From: Pseudomonas migulae
GTDB lineage: Bacteria; Pseudomonadota; Gammaproteobacteria; Pseudomonadales; Pseudomonadaceae
NCBI RefSeq assembly: GCF_024169315.1
Contig: NZ_JALJWR010000001.1
Location: forward strand, 5,134,501 to 5,198,500
Reading direction: 5' to 3'
Length of the DNA: 64,000 bases
Below the pieces are notes generated by a model. The model worked only from the letters and a program-made list of their open reading frames with translations, did not search any database and had not been told where the DNA came from. A program made the position numbers and the translations under genes. Every line of letters begins with the position of its first letter. The first letter of the stretch is position 1. Positions 7,821-15,597 of the stretch are shown here, in pieces.

Positions 7821-8927
7821 ATGAGTCTGCTGCTTGAACCCTATACCCTTCGCCAATTGACCCTGCTCAACCGCATCGCCGTATCACCGATGTGCCAGTA
7901 TTCCAGCGTCGATGGCCTGGCCAATGACTGGCACCTGGTCCACCTAGGTAGCCGTGCTGTCGGCGGCGCCGGTCTGATTTTTACCGAAGCCACTGCCGTC
8001 ACCGCCGATGGGCGCATCACCGCTGAAGACCTCGGCTTGTGGAATGACGAACAGATTGAACCCCTGCAACGCATCACGCGCTTCATCGCCGCCCAAGGGG
8101 CTGTCGCCGGCATTCAGCTGGCCCACGCCGGGCGCAAGGCCAGCACGCATCGGCCGTGGATTGGCAAGCACGGTAGCGTCAAGCCTGAAGACGGCGGCTG
8201 GACCCCCGTCGGGCCTTCGCCGATTGCGTTCGACCCGCAACACACACCGCCGAAGCAGCTCGATGAGGGCCAGATCGCCGAGGTCATTCAGGCGTTCGTT
8301 GACTCGGCGAAACGCGCGCTGACCGCCGGTTTCAAAGTCGTCGAAGTCCACGCCGCCCACGGTTACCTGCTGCACCAGTTTCTGTCGCCCTTGAGCAATC
8401 AGCGGCGCGATCAATATGGCGGCTCGTTCGAGAATCGAATTCGGCTGGTGCTGCAAGTCACCGAAGCGGTGCGCGCGGTGTGGCCAGAGGAGTTGCCGGT
8501 GTTTGTGCGGGTGTCGGCCACCGATTGGGTGGAGGACGGCTGGAATCCTGATGAAACCGTTGAACTGGCGCGGCGTCTCAAAGACCTGGGTGTGGACCTG
8601 ATCGATGTGTCGTCGGGCGGCACGGCGGCCAACGCGGAAATTCCTACAGGTCCCGGTTATCAAACCCGCTTCGCCGAACGTGTGCGCAAGGAGTCAGGCA
8701 TTGCGACCGGCACGGTAGGAATGATCACCGAACCGGCGCAGGCCGAGCACATTTTGCGCACCTGTCAGGCCGACATCATCTTCCTCGCCCGTGAGCTGCT
8801 GCGCGATCCGTACTGGCCGTTGCATGCCGATGACGACCTGGGAGGGCACAAGGCGATCTGGCCGGCGCAGTATCAACGTGCGACGCATCGGGATCAGCCG
8901 ATTCATGAGTCGGATTTGCGTGACTGA
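7821..8927 (+). CDS. Old Yellow Enzyme family NADH:flavin oxidoreductase (YqjM-like)
   Basis: A 368-aa TIM-barrel FMN enzyme that reduces activated alkenes such as enones, using NAD(P)H. Key positions of the YqjM/XenA subgroup are visible: C25 in SPMCQYSS (the redox-tuning cysteine), the substrate-binding pair H177 and H180 with Y182 in VEVHAAHGYLLHQF, the RRDQYGGSFENR motif, and the GMITEP/FLARELLRDPYW phosphate-binding end. It stands alone and is followed by a strong terminator. The physiological substrate is not evident; related Pseudomonas enzymes are called xenobiotic reductases, but I cannot assign XenA by name. Confidence 0.92.
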   Translation: MSLLLEPYTLRQLTLLNRIAVSPMCQYSSVDGLANDWHLVHLGSRAVGGAGLIFTEATAVTADGRITAEDLGLWNDEQIEPLQRITRFIAAQGAVAGIQLAHAGRKASTHRPWIGKHGSVKPEDGGWTPVGPSPIAFDPQHTPPKQLDEGQIAEVIQAFVDSAKRALTAGFKVVEVHAAHGYLLHQFLSPLSNQRRDQYGGSFENRIRLVLQVTEAVRAVWPEELPVFVRVSATDWVEDGWNPDETVELARRLKDLGVDLIDVSSGGTAANAEIPTGPGYQTRFAERVRKESGIATGTVGMITEPAQAEHILRTCQADIIFLARELLRDPYWPLHADDDLGGHKAIWPAQYQRATHRDQPIHESDLRD

Positions 8928-8943
8928 GTGAGGTGGTAAAAGC

Positions 8944-8976
8944 AAAAAGCCCCGGTCGGGTTGACCGGGGCTTTTT
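8944..8976 (+). terminator. Rho-independent terminator
   Basis: AAAAAGCCCCGGTC, a GGGTT loop, then GACCGGGGCTTTTT form a nearly symmetric 9-bp GC stem with A and T tracts. It lies 17 bases after the Old Yellow Enzyme stop. The symmetry allows it to work for both strands. Confidence 0.92.
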
Positions 8977-9010
8977 GCATTTTCAGGTGGGGGAAGCTTG
9001 TTGTTTGACA

Positions 9011-9100
9011 GGCCGCTTTCGCGAGCAAGCCCGCTCCCACAGTGGATTTTCGGTGTTCACCAAACCCATGTGGGAGCGGGCTTGCTCGCGAAGGGGCCGG
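9011..9100. repeat. REP inverted pair (REPIN)
   Basis: TTCGCGAGCAAGCCCGCTCCCACA (9018-9041) and its exact reverse complement (9069-9092) flank a 27-base spacer. They lie between converging genes. Confidence 0.92.
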
Positions 9101-9119
9101 CCCGGTCAACCCTTTACTA

Positions 9120-10745
9120 TCAGGTGTACTTTCGCTTCTCCGGCGCCGGCGGGAAGTACTGATACAACCAGGTCTCGCTCAGCGTCCGGTCATTGGTGCG
9201 AATAAACAACCGCAGTTCCACCGGTGCAACGCTGTCGTTGGTAGGGAACCAGTCAAAGGTAATCCGGTAGCCCTTGATGTCATCGAGCACCAGCACGTTG
9301 AAGTCTTTGACCTCACCGTTGGAGCACGTCACCACCGGCTCGATACCTGTGCCCTCCGGCAAACGGTCCAGACCACCGCCAGTGAAGTCCACGGCAAAGC
9401 GTCGTGCCCACACCTCGGGATAATGCTCGCCCGGCGCCCAGCCTTCAGTGAAGCCGCCCATGCCCGAACGGGTCGCGGCGACCCGCGCCAGCGGCGTGCC
9501 GACCGGCGGCAAAGCGCTCCAGTACAGCTTGTAGCCGTAATTCAGGGAATCGCCGGCGGCGACCGGTTTTTTCGGGGTCCAGAACGCGACGATGTTATCG
9601 AGGGTTTCGCCGGTTGTAGGAATTTCCAACAGATCGATAGAGCCTTCACCCCACGCGGTTGTAGGTTCTACCCACAGGCTCGGACGTTTGCTGTACCAGT
9701 CGACCGTGTCCTGATAGTTGGCGAATTCGTGATCGGTCTGTACTAACCCGAAACCTTTCGGGTCGGTGTCGGCAAAGGCGTTGAATTGCAGGGTCGCAGG
9801 GTTGTTCAGCGGACGGCAGATCCACTCGCCGTTGCCGCGCCACATGGCCAGGCGATCCGAGTCGTGGATCTGCGGGTGAATGGTGTCGCACATGCGCCGT
9901 TCATGGGTGCCGCAACTGAACATGCTGGTCATCGGCGCGATGCCCAGTTGTTCGATGGCGGTGCGTGCATTGATGTGAGCGTCAATCTCCATCACCACGC
10001 GTTCGGCCTGGCAATCGATGTCGAAACGGTAGGCACCGGTCGCGCTCGGCGAGTCCAGCAGGGCGTACACCACGAAACGGGTGCTGTCCTTGTCCGGCGT
10101 CTCGAACCAGAACTTGGTGAAGTCCGGGAATTCCTCACGCTTCTTCGCGTAGGTATCGACCGCCAGACCACGGGCCGACAGACCGTACTGGCCCGTGGCG
10201 TCTACCGCGCGGAAATAACTGGCGCCGAGGAACGACAACACGTCATGCCGGTCCAGCTCCGGGGCCTTGAACAGCTTGAACCCGGAAAAGCCCAGGTCGC
10301 CCGTGAGCTGTTTGGTATCGACCGTGGTTTTTTCATAGTTGAACAGCGAAGGGCGGAAGTGCACCTCGCGCGATTGACGCGTCTTGGGATCGACGCTGTA
10401 CATGCGCACCGGCTGCTTGAAACCCATGCCGACGTGGAAAAACTGCACATCCAGCTGACCTTTCACATCCTTCCACAAGGAATGATTGGCGTCGTAGCGG
10501 ATCGCGTTGAAATTTTGCGGGGTCATGGTCGCCAGGGTCGGCGGCAGCACCTGCTTGGTGTCCTGATAGCGGTTGCCGGCAAGCTGCTTGGCCTGGATTT
10601 TCAGGGCTTCGAAATCGAAGGCCTGAGCCTCGCCATCAGCCGTGCCATTACCGGCCCAGGCCCGCGCGGCCAACAGGCCGGAGGCAGACAAGCCGGTGTA
10701 GGCAGCGATGGCCATGGACGCTTTGAGCAAATTCCTGCGGTGCAT
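9120..10745 (-). CDS. opgD: Glucan biosynthesis protein D, Tat-exported (OpgD)
   Basis: A 541-aa periplasmic protein of the OpgG/OpgD (MdoG/MdoD) family, which shapes the backbone of osmoregulated periplasmic glucans. The start ATG 10745 is chosen because it begins a twin-arginine signal, [10 protein letters not shown] (R3, R4), followed by a hydrophobic stretch and ARAWA; 30 open codons upstream have no export character. The Tat signal and length favour OpgD over Sec-exported OpgG. Family segments seen include [41 protein letters not shown] and [10 protein letters not shown]. No opgGH operon is adjacent. Confidence 0.93.
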   Translation of the reverse strand: MHRRNLLKASMAIAAYTGLSASGLLAARAWAGNGTADGEAQAFDFEALKIQAKQLAGNRYQDTKQVLPPTLATMTPQNFNAIRYDANHSLWKDVKGQLDVQFFHVGMGFKQPVRMYSVDPKTRQSREVHFRPSLFNYEKTTVDTKQLTGDLGFSGFKLFKAPELDRHDVLSFLGASYFRAVDATGQYGLSARGLAVDTYAKKREEFPDFTKFWFETPDKDSTRFVVYALLDSPSATGAYRFDIDCQAERVVMEIDAHINARTAIEQLGIAPMTSMFSCGTHERRMCDTIHPQIHDSDRLAMWRGNGEWICRPLNNPATLQFNAFADTDPKGFGLVQTDHEFANYQDTVDWYSKRPSLWVEPTTAWGEGSIDLLEIPTTGETLDNIVAFWTPKKPVAAGDSLNYGYKLYWSALPPVGTPLARVAATRSGMGGFTEGWAPGEHYPEVWARRFAVDFTGGGLDRLPEGTGIEPVVTCSNGEVKDFNVLVLDDIKGYRITFDWFPTNDSVAPVELRLFIRTNDRTLSETWLYQYFPPAPEKRKYT

Positions 10746-11161
10746 AAGTACAACCTGTCGTGAACAATCCCGCGCCGTTCCTGGCACGTGCTGGATCAGA
10801 AATGGAGGTTCGGACATGCCTTCGGCCAAACGCAACGGACTTTAAACAGATGCCAAATAGCTTAAACCGTTCGGTCGCAGAGCAAAAATGATTGATGGCG
10901 TGGCAATGGCATCGCTATGAAACAAGACATTTCCGGAAACGTTTCCCACAGAGCTTTCTGATTTATAGGGCGTTTCTGCTTTTTTCGACTAATTACTCTA
11001 AAAACCGCTTTTCACCGCCCGGATAGTTTCTATTCTATGGGCATGACCGGTTTCTGCCCTCAGGCCGGTGGGATTCGGTTGGCACGAGATGACCGCTGAA
11101 AAAGGGCAGGGCGATGCGGTTTCTGAAGTTTTCTTTTTTGACGTAGAGAGGGACATCGTCC
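10746..11161. other. Intergenic region between divergent genes (416 bases)
   Basis: This must hold the promoters of opgD (minus strand) and of the small gene at 11162. It has an AT-rich stretch, CTAATTACTCTAAAAACC, at about 10988-11005. I see no repeat, convincing promoter pair or reading frame in it. Confidence 0.5.
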
Positions 11162-11347
11162 ATGTCGAAAGTACAAGGCATCACCGAAATGTTGGGAATC
11201 TTCCCTTGCCTGGGCATCGGGCGGCGAAGGCGTCGGCTTAATTCCGAGGAGATGAAACTGGTGGAACGGTATCGCGAGCTGTCGGAGAGTGACCGGATCG
11301 CGATGCGGTATCTGGTGGATGCGATGCGGAGTGTTTCGCGGTTTTGA
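11162..11347 (+). CDS. Small basic protein of unknown function, 61 aa
   Basis: Starts MSKVQGITEMLGIFPCLGIG, followed by a run of basic residues (GRRRRRLN) and an amphipathic helix EEMKLVERYRELSESDRIA with RYLVDAMRS after it. GAGAGGGA lies about ten bases upstream. The helix resembles the C-terminal helix often found in small Pseudomonas proteins and in Xre-type regulators, but there is no DNA-binding domain. It is probably a genuine gene because its composition and ribosome binding site are normal and no other frame competes. Confidence 0.6.
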   Translation: MSKVQGITEMLGIFPCLGIGRRRRRLNSEEMKLVERYRELSESDRIAMRYLVDAMRSVSRF

Positions 11348-11369
11348 GTCGAGGTGGTTACCGTGAAAG

Positions 11370-11561
11370 CTATTTGGCTTTCACGGTGGCCAAGTTGATC
11401 AGTTTGCCTGCGTCGGCGTCGGCGATGCCCAGCTGTATGGCTTGGTAATGAGCCGCGATGTTTTCCTGCTTGATGGTCTGTTGCAGATAGTTTTCTGCAA
11501 AAGCGCTATCACTTGGGATCACTTCGGCAATGCTTTGGCTGGTGAAGCGTGGTTTATCCAT
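11370..11561 (-). CDS. Orphan antitoxin-like protein (ParD/RelB-like C-terminus)
   Basis: A 63-aa protein starting MDKPRFTSQS at ATG 11561. The frame stays open upstream through a hairpin (to 11654), but that part looks like translated repeat. The C-terminal half, HYQAIQLGIADADAGKLINL, follows the G-x-x-D-x-x-x-G-x-x-x-x pattern of ParD/RelB-type antitoxins, where this segment binds the toxin. No RelE/ParE-like toxin lies downstream on the minus strand (next is the 61-aa gene on the other strand). It is therefore an orphan, a remnant, or only a chance resemblance. No ribosome binding site is strong. Confidence 0.45.
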   Translation of the reverse strand: MDKPRFTSQSIAEVIPSDSAFAENYLQQTIKQENIAAHYQAIQLGIADADAGKLINLATVKAK

Positions 11562-11596
11562 GGTTGTAGATCGCACGTTCGGGAGGTTGAAAAATT

Positions 11597-11646
11597 GCAC
11601 CAAATCAAAGGGGCAGACTGTGAGGTCTGCCCCTTTGACTTGGTGC
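11597..11646. terminator. Long hairpin, possible bidirectional terminator or mobile-element remnant
   Basis: Two 22-base arms (GCACCAAATCAAAGGGGCAGAC and its complement with one mismatch) flank the loop TGTGAG. GAAAAATT lies on the left and GCTTTTTC on the right, so either strand reads as a stem followed by a T tract. The stem is longer than an ordinary terminator. Its GGGGCAGAC core resembles repeats seen near transposon remnants in Pseudomonas. Confidence 0.65.
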
Positions 11647-11698
11647 TTTTTCACTGTTTGGAAACCTACTTGATTATCAACGTGGGCACGGTCTTTTG

Positions 11699-11798
11699 TG
11701 TAGGAGCCGGCTTGCTGGCGATGGTCGTTAACGATAACGCGTGCTTTCTGATTCGAAGCGGCGCGCTTCAGTCCATCGCCAGCAAGCCGGCTCCTACA
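11699..11798. repeat. REP inverted pair, GCCGGCTTGCTGGCGATGG variant
   Basis: TGTAGGAGCCGGCTTGCTGGCGATGG (11699-11724) is mirrored by CCATCGCCAGCAAGCCGGCTCCTACA (11773-11798), a perfect 26-base inverted match around a 48-base spacer. The spacer contains the palindrome CGTTAACGATAACG. Confidence 0.9.
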
Positions 11799-11813
11799 GG
11801 TATCGCGTTATCT

Positions 11814-12326
11814 TCAGCTACAGGTACCCATGATCGGGAACGGCCGCTGTGCCTGCACCAGATCAGGCATGTCCCGCCACTTGATCCAGGCGGAATGTTG
11901 CCAATGCAGCAGCGGCACCGAGAGCCCGCCCCATTGCAACGAACTCAGACTTGGAGTGTTTTCGACTGATGCAGCGTTTGATTCACGCAGCGCAGGTATG
12001 ACTTCGTTACTCAGCCATTGGCGCAGGTTGCGGTTTTCCGGGATGAAATGGTGGACCAGCAATGCGTACATTCCAGATTCGCTGACCATGAGTGATTCGA
12101 CGGTTTTGCCGTTCTTCAGCAGCCAGACATATCGACGCTGATCGGGATCGAGTTTTTGGGTGAGTCGCTGGTCCAGCGGGCGGCCCATCAAACGTCCCAG
12201 GTCGTGGACACAGAACCAGGCTTGGTTTGCTTGGATGACGGCGTGGAGGAAACGGTTGTGGCGGGGGAAGATGGTTGGGATGAAATTGCGATGACTTTCA
12301 GATGTATTTGAAGCGTGCGTAATCAT
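11814..12326 (-). CDS. BRO-N domain protein (phage antirepressor type)
   Basis: A 170-aa protein starting MITHASNTSESH at ATG 12326, with GGAG seven bases upstream. The region from about residue 15 to 120 fits the BRO N-terminal domain: IPTIFPRHNRFLHAV, then AWFCVHDLGRLMGRP, RYVWLLKNGKTVE, SESGMYALLVHHF and LRQWLSNEVIPAL. BRO-N domains bind DNA and occur in phage antirepressors and large DNA viruses. Stand-alone copies are common in Pseudomonas chromosomes, often near mobile DNA. No phage structural genes are nearby. The function here is unknown. Confidence 0.82.
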   Translation of the reverse strand: MITHASNTSESHRNFIPTIFPRHNRFLHAVIQANQAWFCVHDLGRLMGRPLDQRLTQKLDPDQRRYVWLLKNGKTVESLMVSESGMYALLVHHFIPENRNLRQWLSNEVIPALRESNAASVENTPSLSSLQWGGLSVPLLHWQHSAWIKWRDMPDLVQAQRPFPIMGTCS

Positions 12327-12627
12327 TTTTCGACTCCAAGTTGAAAAGGGAGCCGCCACTCAGAGGAGCGCGGTTGCGCCGTATTGATTGTATTCCGGCT
12401 TCGACACCGGGCCGCTGATTTTGCAGCGTCGGGATAAAGCCTATCGGTCAGGCGCTCGCGGCGCCAAGTCTTCTCTGACGCCGCGTGTTGTAGGAATCAG
12501 TGCTTTTTGCAGAAAGCTCGATCTGTAGGAATTTCCTGTTTTTGCGGTCGAGCGGTGTCATTCCTTTTTCATTGCCTATGGTCACAGAGCGCCATGAAGT
12601 TTTCGGTGCTCAACGTCAGGCTTTGAA
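12327..12627. other. Intergenic region between divergent genes (about 300 bases)
   Basis: This region must carry the promoters for the BRO-N gene (minus) and the phosphoribosyltransferase cassette (plus). Two copies of TGTAGGAAT lie at about 12489 and 12523. No operator palindrome, terminator or reading frame stands out. Confidence 0.4.
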
Positions 12628-13221
12628 ATGGAGAATGCCTTGAAAGTAACCCTCAAACAGATAAACGGTCCTTGGGATCAGGGATGGGTGCTGGACAAGC
12701 ACATGCTAAGTAGTACCTTTCTAGGGGACGATGAGCATGGAAACCCGCGTTTTGAGAATCATCGTACCGAGGTAGGAGAGGCGACCTACCAACTCAAATA
12801 CCAGAAGGACTGGAGTCAAGTGGGTCCCCTTGCTCAAGCTGTAGCGACTAATGTTTTTCCTAAGCTGGCTCAAGTCGGATTCGTCGTTCCTATGCCAGCC
12901 TCAAATGTACGCCCACGTCAGCCAGTCACGGAGGTCGCCGTGGAGTTAGGGCGAATTATCGGAAAGCCTGTATTCTCGGATTTGCTCCGTAAGGCACCTA
13001 CGGGGAAATCGCTAAAGGACCTGCATTCCAAAGCTGAAAAAGTCGCTGCGATTGGGGCGAGTTTCAGTGTCAATGATGAAATTAAGAGTGCTGGTTGCTG
13101 GAATGTTTTGGTCGTCGATGATTTGTTTGACAGTGGAGCGTCGATGGACGCAGCCTGTGCTGTTTTACGTGAGTATCCAAAAGTAGGGAGAATTTACGTG
13201 GCGGCATTAACTTGGAAGTGA
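12628..13221 (+). CDS. ComF-like phosphoribosyltransferase, first gene of a two-gene cassette
   Basis: A 197-aa cytoplasmic protein. The type I phosphoribosyltransferase core is clear: VPMPASNVRPRQPV (88-100) and LRKAPTGKSLKDL (120-132) match the ComF arrangement, and LVVDDLFDSGAS (161-172) is the PRPP-binding loop with its two acidic residues. ComF's N-terminal zinc finger is absent. In its place is a segment of about 75 residues starting NALKVTLKQINGPWDQGWVLDKH that I do not recognise. It is followed after 5 bases by a SLOG-type gene on the same strand, so the two are almost certainly co-transcribed. Base composition is richer in A+T than in neighbours. The substrate base or nucleotide cannot be told from sequence. 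Confidence 0.78.
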   Translation: MENALKVTLKQINGPWDQGWVLDKHMLSSTFLGDDEHGNPRFENHRTEVGEATYQLKYQKDWSQVGPLAQAVATNVFPKLAQVGFVVPMPASNVRPRQPVTEVAVELGRIIGKPVFSDLLRKAPTGKSLKDLHSKAEKVAAIGASFSVNDEIKSAGCWNVLVVDDLFDSGASMDAACAVLREYPKVGRIYVAALTWK

Positions 13222-13226
13222 ACTAA

Positions 13227-13784
13227 ATGACAACAGTATTCATTGCTGGCTCTATTAATATAAAACACCTTGATCCAAAGGTTAAAGAGCGTATCGATAA
13301 TATTGTTGCGTCGGAGTTCGATATTTTGGTTGGTGATGCAGGGGGAGTTGATACTTCTATTCAAGAATATCTGTTGAGTCTGTCGCTCTCTAAAACAACT
13401 ATTTATTGTAGTGGCGCCAACCCCCGAAACAATCTTGGGGAATGGCCGGCAAGATCGGTGGCGACCAAGCATGCCGAAGGGTCGCGAGCCTTTTTTACCG
13501 CGAAAGATATTGTTATGGCTGAGGCGGCAGATTACGGCTTGATGATATGGGATGCAAAAAGCACGGGCACGCTGAGTAATGTAATTGAATTGTTGTCTCG
13601 AAAGAAAAAATCGCTGGTTTTTGTCAATAAAGAAAAATCTTTTAAGGTGGTTGGTAGTGTAAGCCAGCTTGAGGATTTGGTTTCGGTTATGTCAGATCAC
13701 GCTAAACAAAAAGCAGATGCGAAAATTAAACTTTTTGATCGCATCTCTTTATTGAAGCAGGATCAGGCGGAGTTATTTATCTAA
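13227..13784 (+). CDS. SLOG-type nucleotide-binding protein, second gene of the cassette
   Basis: A 185-aa protein beginning TTVFIAGSINI, a Rossmann-like first strand. GDAGGVDTSIQEYL (36-49) resembles the glycine-rich loop and helix of the YspA/DprA-LOG (SLOG) superfamily, and the later segment MIWDAKSTGTLSNVIELL (106-123) matches its second phosphate-contact loop (S-x-G-T-x-x-N). VFVNKEKSFKVV adds a further strand, and a lysine-rich C-terminal tail follows. SLOG proteins bind nucleotide-derived ligands and have been proposed as sensors or processors in bacterial conflict systems. The A+T richness is marked compared with the flanking genes. No membrane segment or effector nuclease is fused to it. 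Confidence 0.72.
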   Translation: MTTVFIAGSINIKHLDPKVKERIDNIVASEFDILVGDAGGVDTSIQEYLLSLSLSKTTIYCSGANPRNNLGEWPARSVATKHAEGSRAFFTAKDIVMAEAADYGLMIWDAKSTGTLSNVIELLSRKKKSLVFVNKEKSFKVVGSVSQLEDLVSVMSDHAKQKADAKIKLFDRISLLKQDQAELFI

Positions 13785-13814
13785 CGTTTTTATCAAGTGA
13801 TGATCGTCGATATA

Positions 13815-13851
13815 TCCCCCTCCTCTAAAGACGAGAAGGGGGAGTTTTTAT
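13815..13851 (+). terminator. Terminator after the phosphoribosyltransferase-SLOG cassette
   Basis: TCCCCCTCCTCT and AGAAGGGGGA pair around AAAGACG, followed by GTTTTTA. It lies about 30 bases after the second gene and closes the cassette as a separate transcription unit. Confidence 0.8.
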
Positions 13852-13875
13852 CTGACTAGCCCGACACCGGTCGAC

Positions 13876-15363
13876 CTATTCCCGACCAACCTTCCAAGCA
13901 TCCCCCGCCGGCGCCGTACCATGGTCATACGGCTTGGCAATCCACATATATAGCAGCCCCAACCCAATCACGATCGCGGTACTTAACACCATCGCATAGT
14001 TGATGTACCACGCCGCATCCGGTGTACGCGGCCAGGCCATGTTGATGATGGCGCCGACGCCGTAAACCAGCGCGCCGATGTTCACCGCCCAACCCCAAGC
14101 GCCGAGGGTAAATTTGCCACTCGGTTTCCAGCCTTTCAGGCGGGCATAGAGCGCGGCGAGGACGATCATCTGGAACGCCAGATAGATGCCGATGGCGGCG
14201 AAGCTGACGATAGTGGCCACCGCGTCTTGCAGGAAGAAGCCAAGGATGATGATCAGCGCCGGCAGGACGCCGGAGACGAACAGCGCAGCAACCGGAACCT
14301 GGGTGGTAGGAGAAATCTTCTTCAGCAGTGAGCTGCCGATGACCATCTCATCCCGGGCGTAGGAATACAGCAGACGACTCGCCGCCGCTTGCAGGCTGAT
14401 GACGCAGGAGATGAAGGAAATCATCACCACGCCCATCACCACTTTCGAACCGACCGGGCCGAAGGCGTTGTTGAGGATGGTGGTGACCGGGTCTTTGTCG
14501 GTGCCGTTGATCACGGCTTGCATGTCCGGCACGGCGAGGATCAGTGCCAGGCAGGCGAACATCGCCGCGATGCCGCCGATGTAGATGGTCATGCGCATGG
14601 CCACCGGGATTTGCTTGCTCGGGTTCGGGGTTTCTTCGGCCACGTCGCCGCAAGCTTCGAAGCCGTAGTACAGGAACATGCCCGCCAGCGAGGCGGTGAG
14701 GAACGCCGGCAGGTAAGAGCCGTCCACGCTGATGTCGAAGGTGTTGAACAACACGCTGATCGGCTGATGACGTTCGAAAATCAGCAGGTAAACGCCGACG
14801 ATCACAGCGCCGACCAACTCGCAGAGAAAGCCGAACATGGCGATACGCGCCAGCACTTTGGTGCCGCTGAGGTTGACCAGTGTGGCGAACAGCGTCAGCA
14901 CCAGGGCGATGACGATGTTGGTGTTGTTGTTCGGTTCGAAGCCCATCATCGCAGCCAGATAAGGTCCGGCGCCGACGGCAACGGCGGCGATGGTGACGCA
15001 CAGGGCGATGGAGTAGATCCAGCCGACCATCCACGCCCAGCGCTTGCCCACCAGGCGGCGCGCCCATGGGTAGACACCACCGGAAATCGGGAACTGCGAG
15101 ACCACTTCACCGAAGATCAGGCACACCAGCAACTGGCCGCAACCGACCAGCAGATAGGCCCAGAACATCGGTGGACCACCGGCGGCCAGGCACAGGCCGA
15201 AGAGGGTATAAACCCCTACGACCGGCGAGAGGTAAGTGAAGCCCAGGGCGAAGTTTTCCCACAGGCTCATGCTGCGGTTGAAGTTGGAGGTGTAACCCAG
15301 CTTGCGGAGTTGCTCGGCATCGCTGTCGGCAGCGGCTGCGGAGAGTTCGGGGATTGCGCTCAT
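13876..15363 (-). CDS. APC-superfamily amino acid/amine permease
   Basis: A 495-aa inner-membrane protein with about 12 hydrophobic segments. The family opening LGYTSNFNRSMSLWENFALGF is followed by TM1 and the glycine-rich helix FPISGGVYPWARRLVG typical of the amino acid-choline transporter branch (BAT1/UGA4/GabP-like). GFEACGDVAEETPNP between TM6 and TM7 is another family signature. The start ATG 15363 has GGAG about ten bases upstream. It is the last gene of a cluster with two aminobutyraldehyde-type dehydrogenases and a polyamine-type ABC importer, so amine, GABA or putrescine transport is a reasonable inference. The exact substrate is not shown. Confidence 0.88.
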   Translation of the reverse strand: MSAIPELSAAAADSDAEQLRKLGYTSNFNRSMSLWENFALGFTYLSPVVGVYTLFGLCLAAGGPPMFWAYLLVGCGQLLVCLIFGEVVSQFPISGGVYPWARRLVGKRWAWMVGWIYSIALCVTIAAVAVGAGPYLAAMMGFEPNNNTNIVIALVLTLFATLVNLSGTKVLARIAMFGFLCELVGAVIVGVYLLIFERHQPISVLFNTFDISVDGSYLPAFLTASLAGMFLYYGFEACGDVAEETPNPSKQIPVAMRMTIYIGGIAAMFACLALILAVPDMQAVINGTDKDPVTTILNNAFGPVGSKVVMGVVMISFISCVISLQAAASRLLYSYARDEMVIGSSLLKKISPTTQVPVAALFVSGVLPALIIILGFFLQDAVATIVSFAAIGIYLAFQMIVLAALYARLKGWKPSGKFTLGAWGWAVNIGALVYGVGAIINMAWPRTPDAAWYINYAMVLSTAIVIGLGLLYMWIAKPYDHGTAPAGDAWKVGRE

Positions 15364-15518
15364 GGTGTGTTAGCTCCGGAAAATCGGCAGATTTCGGATG
15401 TCCGAAACCGTGGCGGGGCCTTGGCGGCGCTGCCCGGATCGGTGGTTATTGTTTTGGTTGTCTGCGTTGAAACCTGGTGGTGCGTGTTGCCGGTTTCGGC
15501 CCTGAAACCGAGTTGACG

Positions 15519-15597
15519 CCATCGCTGGCAAGCCAGCTCCCACAGGTCCGCGTCGTGCACAAAAACCTTTGTAGGAGCCGGCTTGCTCGCGAAGCTT
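15519..15597. repeat. Unequal REP pair in the permease leader region
   Basis: CCATCGCTGGCAAGCCAGCTCCCACAGG (15519-15546) and TGTAGGAGCCGGCTTGCTCGCGAAGC (15570-15595) are two different REP variants in opposed orientation. They lie just after the dehydrogenase stop and upstream of the permease start. Confidence 0.8.

Noticed and set aside
11814..13784. Prophage suspected from the BRO-N gene
   Set aside because: No integrase, structural, lysis or replication genes and no attachment repeats are seen; only small accessory genes.
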